Source: Syngnathus acus (taxonomy: Eukaryota > Chordata > Actinopteri > Syngnathiformes > Syngnathidae). Taken from it: a DNA stretch of 64,000 nucleotides. This document shows positions 21,755-40,691 of this stretch, piece after piece (the first letter of the stretch is position 1; every line of letters starts with the position of its first letter). The notes under the pieces are model-generated. The model saw nothing but the letters and a program-made list of their open reading frames with translations. It was not told where the DNA came from and did not search any database. Location: the NCBI RefSeq assembly GCF_901709675.1, contig NC_051095.1, positions 11,173,956 through 11,237,955 of the forward strand, given 5' to 3'. A program made the position numbers and the translations under genes.

Positions 21755-24700
21755 CTAATAGATGAAGAGCACCCTTGTTCGGGGTAGATTGGCGTAGGTG
21801 GGATCAGCCAGCTTGCGCACTCGGGAGTAGTTGACAAAGCCTCTTACGAACAGCATGAAGCCTGCAATGCAAACATTGGTAAAGCGTAGCTAGCATTTTG
21901 TCCAAAAGAAGAAAAAAACAGTTTTAAATGTAGTTTTTACTCACCCAAGGCCAGGAACACCCACCACAACCAGTACTGGCCATCAAAGTAGCCAGGGAAG
22001 TAGGTGGAAAACTACGAAGAGCAGCCATCGACAAATCAAAACACGAGCTACAGTCGGCATACATAATTAATCCGAACTATTTCTCACCCTGACGATAAGA
22101 ACCCATTTGATGAGGGACAGGCCAAAGCCTGAAATGGCTCCGTATCGACCGGCAGCTGACGTGGTCAAACAGAAGGACAAGAAGAAGCCGATCCAGTTGA
22201 AGAGGAATGCCACTGAAAGACAAAAACTCTGACATTTTCTTTTGCTGTCAAAGATTGTGGAAGTTGACATGATTTGCTTTCGAGGGCCACATAAAAAGGT
22301 GTAGAGGACCACGTCTGACCCCCGGGCCTTGAGTTTGACACCTGTGATCTTGCGCCTTCCTAAGAGTTCTAGTAGCATGCAGATGTTAACTTGGTCAGTT
22401 TTGTCTCACGTCATTTTGCCGTCAACAGACAATGCTGAAGTAGAATGAGGAGCTTCATTTAGACGCCTTTGCCCTAATATCAAAGTCGTGCTTTGACGCC
22501 GTCTTGTGGAAAGTTTCTTACTGAAGAAAGTGAGCATGAATATGCCGTCATTGCCTATCCGCAGCTGGTCGGCATCTTCAAAGTCGTCTCGGGCCACAAA
22601 TTCATCCTCCTGCAAGCAAATAGTTGATTAAGTGATGCGGCAGCGAACAAATGAGCGGAGCGAAGAAAGTACCGTGACTCTTCCGGTGACGAGGGGGACG
22701 GCAGCCTCCGCTTTGCTTCGCTCCGCTTCGTCGTAGGACGGCAAAGTGGTGGCCACGCTGTAGGATGGAGGGTTGGGGAATCTGCCGCCATCTTCCTTAT
22801 ATTCAAAGAAAGCTGGCGAGGAGAAAGCTCTTTTGTCATGAAACTGTTCATTTTGCTAAAAGTGTGCTTTTGCATTTAACACCGTCATGAGGAGAAGCAG
22901 TTCAATAAATGGATGGATTGACGGAACATATTCTTACGTCGCAAACTAGCATCGCTCATAACCTCAAAGCATCTTATTTCTCTTAGCCGCAATCGAGGAC
23001 CTTTTGTAAATGGTAATTTACTAAAAGCAGAGCAGAGTGGAAAAGGGGGGGGGGGGGGGGGATACATTAGAGTGGAATGCATCCATTACTGTTAATGGTC
23101 CATTCCATTCAAGGCAAGACTTTCATGTGGCTGTCGTCCAGCGGCCGCCTTTGTGTTTTGCCCAAACACAACGGAGGGCAGTCAAGTGAGTCAGTGGACT
23201 CGCATCCATTTACAACATGTATGGTCTGTCCACAAATTACACTACTGGTGGAGATTTGGCATCCATGTTTTCGCACATTAATTCATTAATTACAGTAAGA
23301 ACAATTCAAGTTGATGTGAACAAATATTTGTCCTTGAGAAAGAAAATGGATGGATGGATGGATGGATGGATGGATGGATGGATGGATGGATGGATGGATG
23401 GATGGATGGATGGATGACTAATTAATTCCTAATGTACAGCAGAAACAAACTTTTAATATCAAGGCCAATGCATTCCATTTTAGTAGTTCAATTCAAAATG
23501 GGAAACTCAAAAGCACTTTTTCAAAGATTCAGCACACACACACGGTAAAATATGTTTTTGTTTCCCCCAAATTATAACAATTACAATTTACACCTAAATA
23601 ACACGAAGAACTTTTAAACACCAAAATCAGATATGAATTGGCCTATACGCAGCAATTTCAATGCAAGTGTAAAATAAATCGGCGCTATATCAGAATTCTA
23701 CTCCGAATTGAACTGTTCTACAATAGCGTGATTAATTGAGTCGCACCAGTACCAACTTGGAGGTCTACTGTACGTATGAGATGAGGCAGACGAAAGCTGC
23801 CGAACCTGCATTAGCTGCTTCGACGCTGGTGTAGGGCGGTGGCGCATCCGGGGAAGGACCCTCTTCGGACGTCGGGAGCGGCTCCTCCTCGTTCACCAGC
23901 TGAGTGATAAGGAACAACGTGTCAATACCAGACCAAAGCTCCACATGCTGACGAGGAGGAATGCGTCAAATATCACCTATCGATCAACAGGATAATGACC
24001 AAATCAATATTTAAAGTGCATAATGTTCAACTGAAACAAGCATAGGGAAAATTATTTTACTTATAATCGTGACAGTAGAATAGATAATGGATAAGATGAT
24101 CAATGACAAATTTTAATCAGAGGTGGAATTATGTGCCACTAAAGGTATTTTTGACTGATTATCTACTTTTTTCTAGCACATTATGTTTTTGAGAGGTTTT
24201 ACCTTGCAATATAGATTTTGTTTATAGCTATGACGTTTCATAAAATAGTCCACTTGTTGCTAAACCTAACTCTTAATTCATAAATGTTACTTAAACTGTA
24301 TTACATCTTATATAGTTATTGCATTATTATGAACACCTGATGCGCTAGAGAAAAAACTTGGGCAGATTCGAAATCAGCACAAACAAATTCATCTATAAAA
24401 ATGAACTAGAATTTCTAATTATTATATGTAACAATTTGTTGACCAGAGTTAATTTCATCAACTAAATTTGAGGACAAACATTGCATGAACAGACAAACGC
24501 CCGGTTTACATGTTAATGGTGCTCAACCAATTAAGCGGCTGGCTCATTTGATCAAATGAAATTAGAACATTAGAAACTGGCCAATTGTCTTAGTTGTTTT
24601 TATTTTGTTGCTCTTTCTTGGTTACTTCCACAATTGCACATTACAACACAAGATAAACATGATGAAATGCAAACAAAAGGCAATGTTTCTCTCATCTAAA

Positions 24701-25296
24701 ATCTAGCTAGTGAAGGGCAACGTACTGCAAAACTGTCAAATGTTCTGCCTGCATTTCATATTTCATATCATTACTAAACTTGGTAATGTTAACAATTTCT
24801 ATATTTGAATTAGTCTACCGATGAATGTCTTTTCTGTGAATCCGATTTATTCTTCCAAATGTCGTAATTGGCCCCCCCAGAAAAAAAATCCATATTAGTC
24901 AGGCCCTACTTCGCTCGATGGTAATGATTTATATGGTTGCAAGATGTTATGCTCTTAAATCAGTGTAGTTTGTATTCTATGACATTGTTGATGAATGACA
25001 TTTCAAGTTGTTTCTTTGGAAAATAACACTGGGTTGCGGTTAGCGAGACGTAGCTAATGCTAACTGACGCAGGATGGTGCTAATATGTTGTCAAATGCGC
25101 TTGACACACGGATCGTGATGCGTTTCAAGTGTTTTGTGCACGATCCAATAGAAGCAAAACATTATCAAATGCGACGCGTTTCTTAACGCCAATGACAGGC
25201 TAAGCTAGCGGGAGCAAATATCAGGCTAGCGTCGGTTGATTATGCTGAGCTCGACTTTACCTCTTGATATCTGACGTTGCTGTTTTGCTCAGCCAT
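21755..25296 (-). CDS. ndfip1: NEDD4 family-interacting protein 1
   Basis: This membrane adaptor of Golgi/endosomes recruits and activates HECT ligases (NEDD4, ITCH) toward cargo. Seven exons (25261-25296, 23806-23899, 22673-22812, 22522-22609, 22088-22212, 21945-22011, 21755-21861) give 218 residues, about the family length of ~221. The cytosolic N-terminus carries the PY motifs PPPY (exon 2), PPSY and LPSY (exon 3) that bind WW domains. Exons 5-7 encode three hydrophobic segments ([16 protein letters not shown]; a second around [29 protein letters not shown]), and the C-terminus is [10 protein letters not shown]. All junctions are GT-AG with compatible phases. Intron 4 carries an old repeat (22268-22344). 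Synteny beside fgf1, gnpda1 and nr3c1 fits human 5q31.3. Confidence 0.96.
22268..22344 (-). mobile_element. Fragment of a common fish DNA-repeat end
   Basis: Read on the minus strand it begins CAGGTGTCAAACTCAAGGCC, continues with a CCGGGGG(T/C)CAGA segment and ends near GAAAGCAAATCATG. This is a very widespread vertebrate repeat terminus ("not-annotated" hAT-like family in my memory). It lies in ndfip1 intron 4. Confidence 0.55.
23043..23061. repeat. Poly-G tract
   Basis: About 16-18 consecutive G in ndfip1 intron 2. Such a run may form G-quadruplex structure and is prone to sequencing error. Confidence 0.8.
23346..23416. repeat. (ATGG)n tetranucleotide microsatellite
   Basis: About 17 perfect TGGA/ATGG repeats in ndfip1 intron 2, possibly grown from the GGATGGATGGA tail of a LINE as at 15160 and 27352. 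The rest of intron 2 (22813-23805) and the 1.4 kb intron 1 (23900-25260) hold nothing else recognised. Confidence 0.9.
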
Positions 25297-25871
25297 CGTA
25301 AACGCCTTGTGTTGATTCAAATAACCTCTTCCGACCCAGGAGGGCAAAATACGTTGAAGAAGAACGGCCCTCGCCGATGAACGAGGGGCTGTTAGGCTGC
25401 CTTAAGTCGGCCGGCCACCTTTTTCCTTCACGAGCTCCTCCAACTAGGTCTGATGATGCATTCACGGCTTTCGGAAATTGCGCAATGGATTGTTGTCACG
25501 TCACAGATAATCGAATTGAGCACAAATCTGGAAACAAACTAAACACCACAAGTTGCATTGTCTGATATTCGAAATATTAGGCAGCCTGAGGTCATCAGCT
25601 GGAGTTGTATAAACCGTCTCATCATTTTTTTTCCTGTAAAGTCCAGATAATGAAGAGTTCCTGGTGTAAGTAAAGGTAACACGAGTTGAGGGACAAGAAG
25701 ATTGCGAATCATTTTATTATAAATGTGCAAGAGCAGTAATAACCAAAGATTTGTTTAACCAGTCCCGCCCCATGCTTTACTGCCCCATGCTTTACTGCTA
25801 AAATATACATGAATTATTGGAACTTTTTTTTTTTTTTTAATGCATGATCCCAAAAATTGTACAAAGCATCC
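25297..25871. other. Intergenic: ndfip1 promoter and gnpda1 3' flank
   Basis: The left part is the upstream region of ndfip1. The right part is downstream of gnpda1, where a minus-strand AATAAA (TTTATT near 25713-25718) is a fitting polyadenylation signal about 155 nt past the gnpda1 stop. A short direct repeat, CCCCATGCTTTACTG, occurs twice near 25770-25798. No additional gene is seen. Confidence 0.6.
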
Positions 25872-28179
25872 TTATTTGTTGGACTCTACATCGGGTAACT
25901 CTACCAGCTTGTTGTGCACATACATCATCCCTACAGGAGAGAAAAACAAAAGAATAAGCACTTTGAAATTCATATTGACTGATGTTGTACATAGGCATAT
26001 TGCTGCCCGCATAAAAAAATGTTTCAAGGGCTCATTGCATCACAAATCAGAATATGGATTTTATGACCACGTTTTATTGTCTAGTTACTTTTCACCCAGA
26101 TTGTACTTTATACTTGGCTTCAGGCTCAAGTTATTAAGCACCGTTGATAAGATTCTTATCAGTAAACTTACTCAAAGGGGTATTTTGACGAACGGAGTCA
26201 CCCTTCTTGAGCTAAGTGTTGTTCCTCATTTATCGGCGTGAGCCTCCATATATACAAGCGTCATAAATTCCACAAAAGCATAAAAAAGATTGCTATAACA
26301 ACATTTCACACGATTCCATATTCAGAAGGTCACGAGCCGTCTTTTTTTCTTTTTTTATCTGGCAGCAATACACTTAGGCAACGGTATGATTAAATCTCAC
26401 CTTTAAAATATTTCACAGTCTTAACCCTCAGTTCCAGCGTGGCGTCTTCGTCACACACAAAAACAGTTTGCGGGTGCTGCTGGAATGCAGACACGGTCCA
26501 CATGTGGTTCACGCCTTCTTCGATGGCTTTGTACAAAGCAAAAGCCTTGTGAGCTCCAGTGATGAGAATCATCACCTGTGGAGCAAAGCAAACATGTCTT
26601 CTTGCATTTTAGCGAGATATTAAGGCTGCGTTGACACCCTTCTTGGATCTAACCTCCTTTGCATCCATGACGGTGCCCACTCCAACGGTCAGGGCCATGG
26701 TGGGCACTTTACTGAGGTCTCCATCAAAGAATCTTGCATTGGCCACAATGGTGTCCCTTGCCAAAGTCTTCACCCTGGTCCTCGACACCAAGCTTGAGCC
26801 CGGCTCGTTAAAGGCGATGTGGCCATCCGGCCCAATTCCTGAGGTGACGGAACGATTGTGTGACGTGACATGATGTGATCTGTCGTAAACACACGGTCTT
26901 AATCTGAGCTTGGTTCGATACCTCCGACAAACAGCTCGATGCCCCCGGCCGCTGTTATTTTCTTCTCGAAGGCGTCACACTCTGCTTGCAAGTCTGGAGC
27001 GTTGCCATCAAGGATGTGCGTGTTCTCGGCTCGTATGTCGATGTGCTTAAAGAAGTTATTCCACATGAAGGAATGGTAGCTCTCGGGGTGATCTCTGGGA
27101 AGTCCTGCATTTGGGGGGGGGGTTCATCAAAGCGCATTAAAATAATTGACTTCCATACTCCATTACATTCCGGACCACCCCCGCAATAAGTGAAATTTGC
27201 GCTATAGAAATATCCTATTTGAGTAGCATATTTGTTTTTGGCTGCGATCGGCTGACAACCGGTTCAGGGTGTCCCCCGCCTACTGCCCGTTGACGGCTGG
27301 GATAGGCTCCAGCACTCCCGCGACCCCCGTGGGGACCAAGCGGTTCAGAAAATGGATGGATGGATATTTGTTTTTGGCTCACAAGACAAAGAAAAAATAA
27401 ATAAATAAATAAGGTTTGGGCAGTCGTAAGTCGAGGGACTACTGTCAGTCCACTAGCAGCATATTTCTGAAAATATGTCTGTGAAAGCCATTTTGTACTT
27501 CCGCTGCACTGTTGCATAACAGTGGAGCTAATTTAGCTACTCAATGAATCTGCAGCTATGCTGTCTGAAGTTCCAAAGCAAGAGTCACTATTGAGCAAGC
27601 ATATGAAACGCGGAACCCACAAGTTGAAATGCTTTCAATGTCTTTCTGAGGACTTGCAGTAATTGGTTCCATTAGTTCTTGACCCAGCAGTATTTGGGGG
27701 CTGAGCGAATTTCAACTGGAAGAATTGGCAATTGCTGTAAATTGTGTCAATGTGTAAATTGTATGTGTGTTAGAGGGGGGGCATAAATTGTTTCCATTTA
27801 AGAGTGATGACTTACCCACATATTCATCCATGTTGAACGTCTTGACATATTGGAAAGAGATTACTCCTTTCTTGTAATACTCAATCAGTTTCTTGTAACA
27901 GCCTAAGGGAGTGCTTCCTGGAAGAAAAAAAAACAAAGACAAAAAACGCTTGGGCTGCTCATTGGTTTTATAACCCCCTCTCCCCCCCAAAAAAACAAAA
28001 CCATTTTGAATGTCGAATTGAAAAAAATAGCGAGGTTAGCAATGAAGATACTCACCAGTAGGAAGGCCAAGAGTGAAAAAGCGGTCTGGGCCAGGTTTGA
28101 AAAGTAAAATTTTATTTCTGATGTACTTTGCAGCCCACTCGCTTGACGCTTCGTAGTCATTGAGGATAATCAGTTTCAT
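25872..28179 (-). CDS. gnpda1: Glucosamine-6-phosphate deaminase/isomerase 1
   Basis: It converts glucosamine-6-phosphate to fructose-6-phosphate plus ammonia in the cytosol, feeding amino-sugar carbon into glycolysis. Six exons (28056-28179, 27816-27917, 26922-27104, 26654-26838, 26401-26575, 25872-25930) give 275 residues, close to the GNPDA1/2 lengths of 289 and 276. Visible signatures are the start [20 protein letters not shown], the sugar-phosphate loop [32 protein letters not shown] with the catalytic Asp, the active-site segment [19 protein letters not shown], and [20 protein letters not shown]. The C-terminal tail is short ([11 protein letters not shown]), more like GNPDA2 in length. 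The neighbours ndfip1 and hspa4 support the GNPDA1 locus, so GNPDA1 is preferred over GNPDA2. Intron 2 contains a LINE tail with a target-site duplication. Confidence 0.93.
27244..27363 (+). mobile_element. L2/CR1-type LINE tail or SINE flanked by a 16-bp target-site duplication, copy 2
   Basis: The insert carries the same GCTGGGATAGGCTCCAGCAC...CAGAAAATGGATGGATGG tail as the copy at 15051. It is bordered by the perfect direct repeat ATATTTGTTTTTGGCT at 27228-27243 and 27364-27379. This marks a retroposition into gnpda1 intron 2. The intact duplication suggests a fairly young insertion. Confidence 0.9.
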
Positions 28180-29769
28180 TTTCCCGTTTGTAAAAAAAAG
28201 AAGAAAAATAAAAAAGAGATACTAAAGCTAACCTGGATGGAACTAAGGACAAAACACACCTACATCAGACTTCAGACTCATCAAAGCGTAAACCGGTCCA
28301 GTATAGTACGTTCCAAATACGATTGCTATTGTATATGCTATTAAACGAGTTACAAAAGAAGCTGCACAAAACTTTCAAAACACATTAAAGCAAAAACTTT
28401 AACGATTGTATTGTCACTAAAGACCGTAAAGAAAACAGTTGCGGCGGATTGCAACTGCCTCAGTGTACCGTTTGGCTGATCATGTGATGTGCGCAGTGGC
28501 GGATGGATAAGGAACTTGCAGCGGAAATTGCGTCACATCAGAGACCGTCATATTTTTGTAAAATTGACGTGCGTATTTTCAGAAAAAGGTTTGTCCTCCG
28601 AGCAAATTTAAAACTCGATGTTCTTAACATTATTTTACATTATAATTAGTAACTACTGATGTGCAGAAAGCCTAGTGAAACGGTCAGACATGTTTCTACA
28701 AAAAATTCAAAATGGGTTATATGAATTATGTAGATGTAATCCACGGATTTTTATGGATTCATTCACACCAATCAAATGTTACAAAACTGTGCCAAAGATG
28801 AGTTAAGACACTAACTCTTGGCACAAGCCGACCGTCACAACAAAATAAACAACTTTACTGAGAAATCATATCAAAATCTTGTCAAATTGTGAAGAAGTTT
28901 ATCTTTCTCAAGGGGTTTATAAAAATAAATTGCAGTATTATAAAGACTGTGAAGATATAAAAATTGTGAAGAAGTTTATCTTTCTCAAGTGGTTTATGAA
29001 AATAAATTGCAGTATTATAAAGATGTACCTCAATGTGTTACAAATAGGCATCCTGCGTCGTTGGTGATGTCATTTTCCACACGGCAAAGCGCACTGCAAG
29101 GTATTTTTATGGAGTGAGGCAAATTATAAATTCAGATTAATCAGCAGACTTTTTTTAGCCAATTAATCGTCACTGGATGTTTTTAATACAGTCTGTTATT
29201 AAGTTTTCTCCTAAAGTTAGGAAGCAACTCGATGGGATAGTGCACTTCTCGATGACTGAAACCACAAAAACTGTTAACTGATTTCCATTCTGCTTGTGTC
29301 ATTAAAAACAGCATATTCATTTTAAAGGCAGAATTATTGAGACTGTGGTGTTTGGTTACATTTGATTTAGCACACCACAAATGCGTTCGGTCAGAGCATG
29401 TTTCGGTTTAGTGTTTAAATGTCATTGAAGAATTGGGACTGATTTCCAATACCTTTATTAAAGTCATATTGTGACAGACCAGAACATGGAGCACAGAACA
29501 GAAATAAATACCATCATGATGGCGCTCGTCAAACAGGCTTATTGCAGCTGGCTTCAGAATGATGTCATCGAGGGGGGAAATAAAGAGAGATGGATGCCAC
29601 GGCATCAGACAGAGCCACCACCCGCAGCTGGGATTAGTGTGCTAAAAACTCTGCCTGCTGTTGACATAAGTGCATTTCCTGAAACATTCCACCTGCACTG
29701 ATAACACACGCAAGACAGCAACTCAATCTCAATCGACCAGCTCCCAAAATTGGGAGCTCTGATGCCGCT
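28180..29769. other. Intergenic: gnpda1 promoter side and hspa4 3' flank
   Basis: No gene is seen. It contains a 77-bp-period tandem duplication (28884-29024). A minus-strand AATAAA (TTTATT near 29454-29459) is a candidate hspa4 polyadenylation signal about 310 nt past its stop. The CpG-containing area just right of 28180 probably holds the gnpda1 promoter. Confidence 0.6.
28884..29024. repeat. Tandem duplication, period 77 bp, two copies
   Basis: AAATTGTGAAGAAGTTTATC recurs at 28884 and 28961, and each copy runs on through AAATTGCAGTATTATAAAGA with very few differences. It is intergenic and has no coding role. Confidence 0.85.
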
Positions 29770-37075
<7,306 letters not shown>

Positions 37076-38286
37076 TTATTCTTCGTTCTCGTAGTCAGCG
37101 GGATTCTTCCTCTTGCTCTGCTTGTGAGCACTGTTGCCCCACGTGTAGGTCACGTACATGAGGATCATTGCTGCAATTGAACAGATGCACCAAGATGTGC
37201 AGTATTAGATTTGCTTTTGTTTCTTGTCTGTGCCATTGACAAAAGATGCTGCATTATGTTATATTGAAGTCAAAATAAAATGAACCTAAAAAATATTCTG
37301 AAAAGCAAAATTAAAAAAAAATGACACGTATGAAATTTTGTATTAAGACGACATTATAAATTAACCTCAAGCAATCTCTGAAAAGCAAAATAAAAAATGA
37401 CGGGAATGAGATTTTGCATTAAGATGACATTTTGAAATACAACTTGAAACAACATGAAAAGGGCAAAATGCAAAATATGAATTAAAAAATGCTGTAGTGG
37501 AGAAAAAACTGTCAAAATATATGCACGATAAGGTAAAGTCAACTTTGTTATATTGCGATTCAGCATTTTTGCCTCTATTACAATGGAGATAGTTAAACAA
37601 TGATTTCTGGGATTTACACAGCTATTTATTTGATAGGCGAGACTAATTTAGAGTTGGAGAATAACTCCAGATTGTGCCACAACATATTGAGCTCTACTGG
37701 AACAGAAGCAGCAGAGTTAAGAAGGTAAAAGTAAGAACAACAGGCAGATAAGGTCCCCAATGACTGCAAGCTCAATATATATGCCTATTTGCATGTGCTG
37801 CTGCTCAATGTTGATTGAAGGTTCATAAATACCATAACACCTGTGACTATTTTTATAAACCTGCAATGGCTTTTCACATAGCAAAAATTCATCAGATAAA
37901 GTTATACGGTTAGGTTAAACATTTTTGTGTTTCAGTAAACAGTTTTTAATTCTAAATGTCTGTCTTACAAATCAGTGAGCCATCTGTTACCTCAAAATAT
38001 GTGTCATGACCATCATAAACAGAGCACGCTTAGTATAATTGCTGATGGTACTAGATTTTCAAATATTCAGAAATATATATAATATTAAAGCACAATAATT
38101 TAAAAATACTGAACATTCAAGTAAATACTCACGAGGGGCAACTCTGAAGAAAGATGATGAGAACCTTCTCCATACGTTGGGAATTCCCTTGGAGAAATAG
38201 TTTGCAAACGCCTTCTGCTCAAAGGGTGACAGACTGTATGTGATGACGTGCCTGACCCTGGCCAAGTTTCCAAAGTGGCGGCCCAT
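37076..38286 (-). CDS. uqcrq: Cytochrome b-c1 complex subunit 8 (ubiquinone-binding protein QP-C)
   Basis: A small inner-membrane subunit of respiratory complex III. Two coding exons (38133-38286 and 37076-37170) give 82 residues, the same length as the human protein. Exon 1 reads [20 protein letters not shown], then [20 protein letters not shown] and [11 protein letters not shown]. Exon 2 reads [20 protein letters not shown] and [12 protein letters not shown] single membrane-spanning segment lies at the junction ([17 protein letters not shown]). The 5' UTR is spliced: an acceptor (TTCACAG) lies ~37 nt upstream of the ATG, so a further exon lies to the right. The ~960-bp intron (37171-38132) shows nothing else. 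The stop codon is part of an AATAAA hexamer. Confidence 0.95.
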
Positions 38287-40691
38287 GTTGATGCGGATGC
38301 CAACCAAAGAGGTCGAAGAACTGTGAAGGAGAAAGGCTACAATTTGAGGATGTGATTTCGATGTGAATACAAGAACAGAAGGAGTAAAAAACACAAACGA
38401 GGCAAACTCAAGCCTCTAAGTGACTGTAAATAAAATGTCTTAATGCGCCAATGCTATGCTAAACTACAAAGATATCACATTCCTTCAATAAACATGGCAA
38501 TGAAATATTCACAAAGTAAACTAGTTCCCCTGACGCGAATACAAACTTGTAATCTGAAGAGCGGAATTTGAAATAGTTTATTGATCATGATAGTGGTGAC
38601 TGAGAAACGGAACAACCTCGATGGTTTGGCGAAAGTACAAACATTAGACCTTGAACCATGTCATTTAATGGCGTTACGGCAAGCGCCCCACGTGTACAGA
38701 AACGTCTTTTCAAGTCGCTTATGAGTGTCATTCAAAATTGCCGTCGAAAACAATTGCAGGAAAACTATAGTAAAAATGGAATGACATTGAGGCTTACCGT
38801 CCTGCTGCTCGTCTTTTGCTAAAATGTCCCCGTCTTCTTCCTTTATGACTATCTACGCTGGGCTACGTAAAGCTACCGTTTTACTGCCATCTAACGGTTT
38901 GGAGGCAAATGACTGGTTTGAAAAAGAAAAATCACTGCAGTACACCGGCAAGAATTAAGAAAATGATGCAGACGGATGAAGAAAAATTTTATTGTCGTCT
39001 ATTTTAGGTCTACACATAGACCTAAAATAGACGACAAAATTAAATGGATCAAATATTTAAGGTATTGACAAGCTTCTGTAATTACTGTGACATTTATTCG
39101 TTTAATTAAACATTTACCAGCAACAGTTATAATTTACATATTTAAATAAAATCAAGGACTAACGTTTTTGAAGATAAATATGTTTTCTCTTTGATACTTT
39201 TTTACATTACTTTCAAGGTTTTACTCAACTATCTGGTACAATCTGTATAGAAAATAGAAGTAAAAAAATGTGATTAATCGCAATTGTTTATGGAAAAATG
39301 TGATAATTAGTAACTTCTTTTGATTGATAGCAGTGGTACACTAGGTGGAGCAATGGTACAGTTTTCGCTACAGTTTCGGGACACCACTTTGTGCGTACAG
39401 AAAAGATTTTTTTCTATTGAAATATTACTTTATTTTACTTTTCAGCATTTTTTTTTTTTAAATCTACGATTAATTTAATTAATAGTTTCGACACTTTATA
39501 CCTTAACCCCTAACTTCTAAACCTAACCCCTAATCCAACCTAATCCTAGCCCTAGTTTGAAACCCTACTTTGAACACTTAAGGCAAATTTTAATCCCTAC
39601 GACAAATCCCGAGCCCTAGTTTAAAGCCTTAAACCCAGTTTGAAAAAGTGACTTTAATTTGAAACCCTACGCTGACAGAGTACTACGAACGCGTATTGAA
39701 CTCTTTTTGGGGCGTGGATTAAATAATTATCATTTTAATTTCCATTCTTGATTTGGATTAGTTAGTTCTGCGGATTTTTTGTCTAAAATTTGAGTAATGA
39801 AGAAAGGGATTACTATACACTTTGCGATGGACAGATCACAGACTATACATTGCCTTTGTTTTTTTAAATATTGCTTTTAAGTGTAAATAAGAGTGATAGT
39901 CTCATATTTTTACTGAAACTAAAGAAAATACCAAATGTATGCATGCTGTTATTTATTTTTCCAACTCTTCAGAGAATGTCGACATCAGTTTGAATATGCA
40001 GAAGCTGAACACAGACACACAGTGAATTCACATCATTTGCATAAATACACATGGCATGCATGTAGTCACATGTAACCAGTACAAATTCATAGGTATGTAG
40101 TCACTTAGTGACCAGAAGTAATAAATACACGCGGACACCTTGACAGCTTTCATTCTGGAAAATTTGAAGACAGCCACCACTCAAGACGACTTGTCTGGAA
40201 TGCTCAGGAATAAAATATGTAAAAGGTTTGATAAGATTTTGTGACTGATTTTTCTTTTATTTTTGGTCCAGAACAGGGCGAATTAATACTGTGTTAAATT
40301 AAACAAAAACAGACAAAATAAGTTAACAAAAATCTAAGGTTAAAAAAAACAAAAACAAAATTATATACTGAACTTCACTTTGTTTTTTCAGTGTTTCATA
40401 TCAGTGCCCTATTGGAGAGGTGACACACAGGATGAATTTGCATCCTTTCTAATAAGGCATCAAGCAAAAAAGAAATAAATATTGTTTAACTGACTTTCCC
40501 AATGTTAAAATACATTGCTTAAGTAAACACACCTGCTCCAGAACAAATATTTTGTATGCACAATGATTTTAACCATGATGAAATCACAGAGCCTGGTCAG
40601 AACATCTTCTATTTGAATAATGCACCAAAGGTTTACGGTCATATTTTGAAAAAAAGGAGAGAATGAGTGGTTTGGCGGTTGGTTGGTTGGT
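38287..40691. other. Intergenic: uqcrq promoter side and gdf9 3' flank
   Basis: The part near 38320-38870 probably contains the uqcrq 5' UTR exon and promoter. The rest is AT-rich, with a perfect hairpin at 38992-39037 and a degenerate CCCTAA-rich tract at about 39500-39665. The liver peptide gene leap2, often found beside gdf9 and uqcrq, was not recognised here. Confidence 0.6.
38992..39037. repeat. Perfect 20-bp-arm palindrome with 6-nt loop
   Basis: The left arm TTGTCGTCTATTTTAGGTCT and the right arm AGACCTAAAATAGACGACAA enclose ACACAT. The core TCTATTTTAGGTCTA...TAGACCTAA is shared with the repeats at 17410-17570. Confidence 0.9.

Noticed and set aside
38287-40691. Search for leap2 beside uqcrq and gdf9
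   Set aside because: No segment with the expected short secreted precursor and four-cysteine mature peptide was seen.
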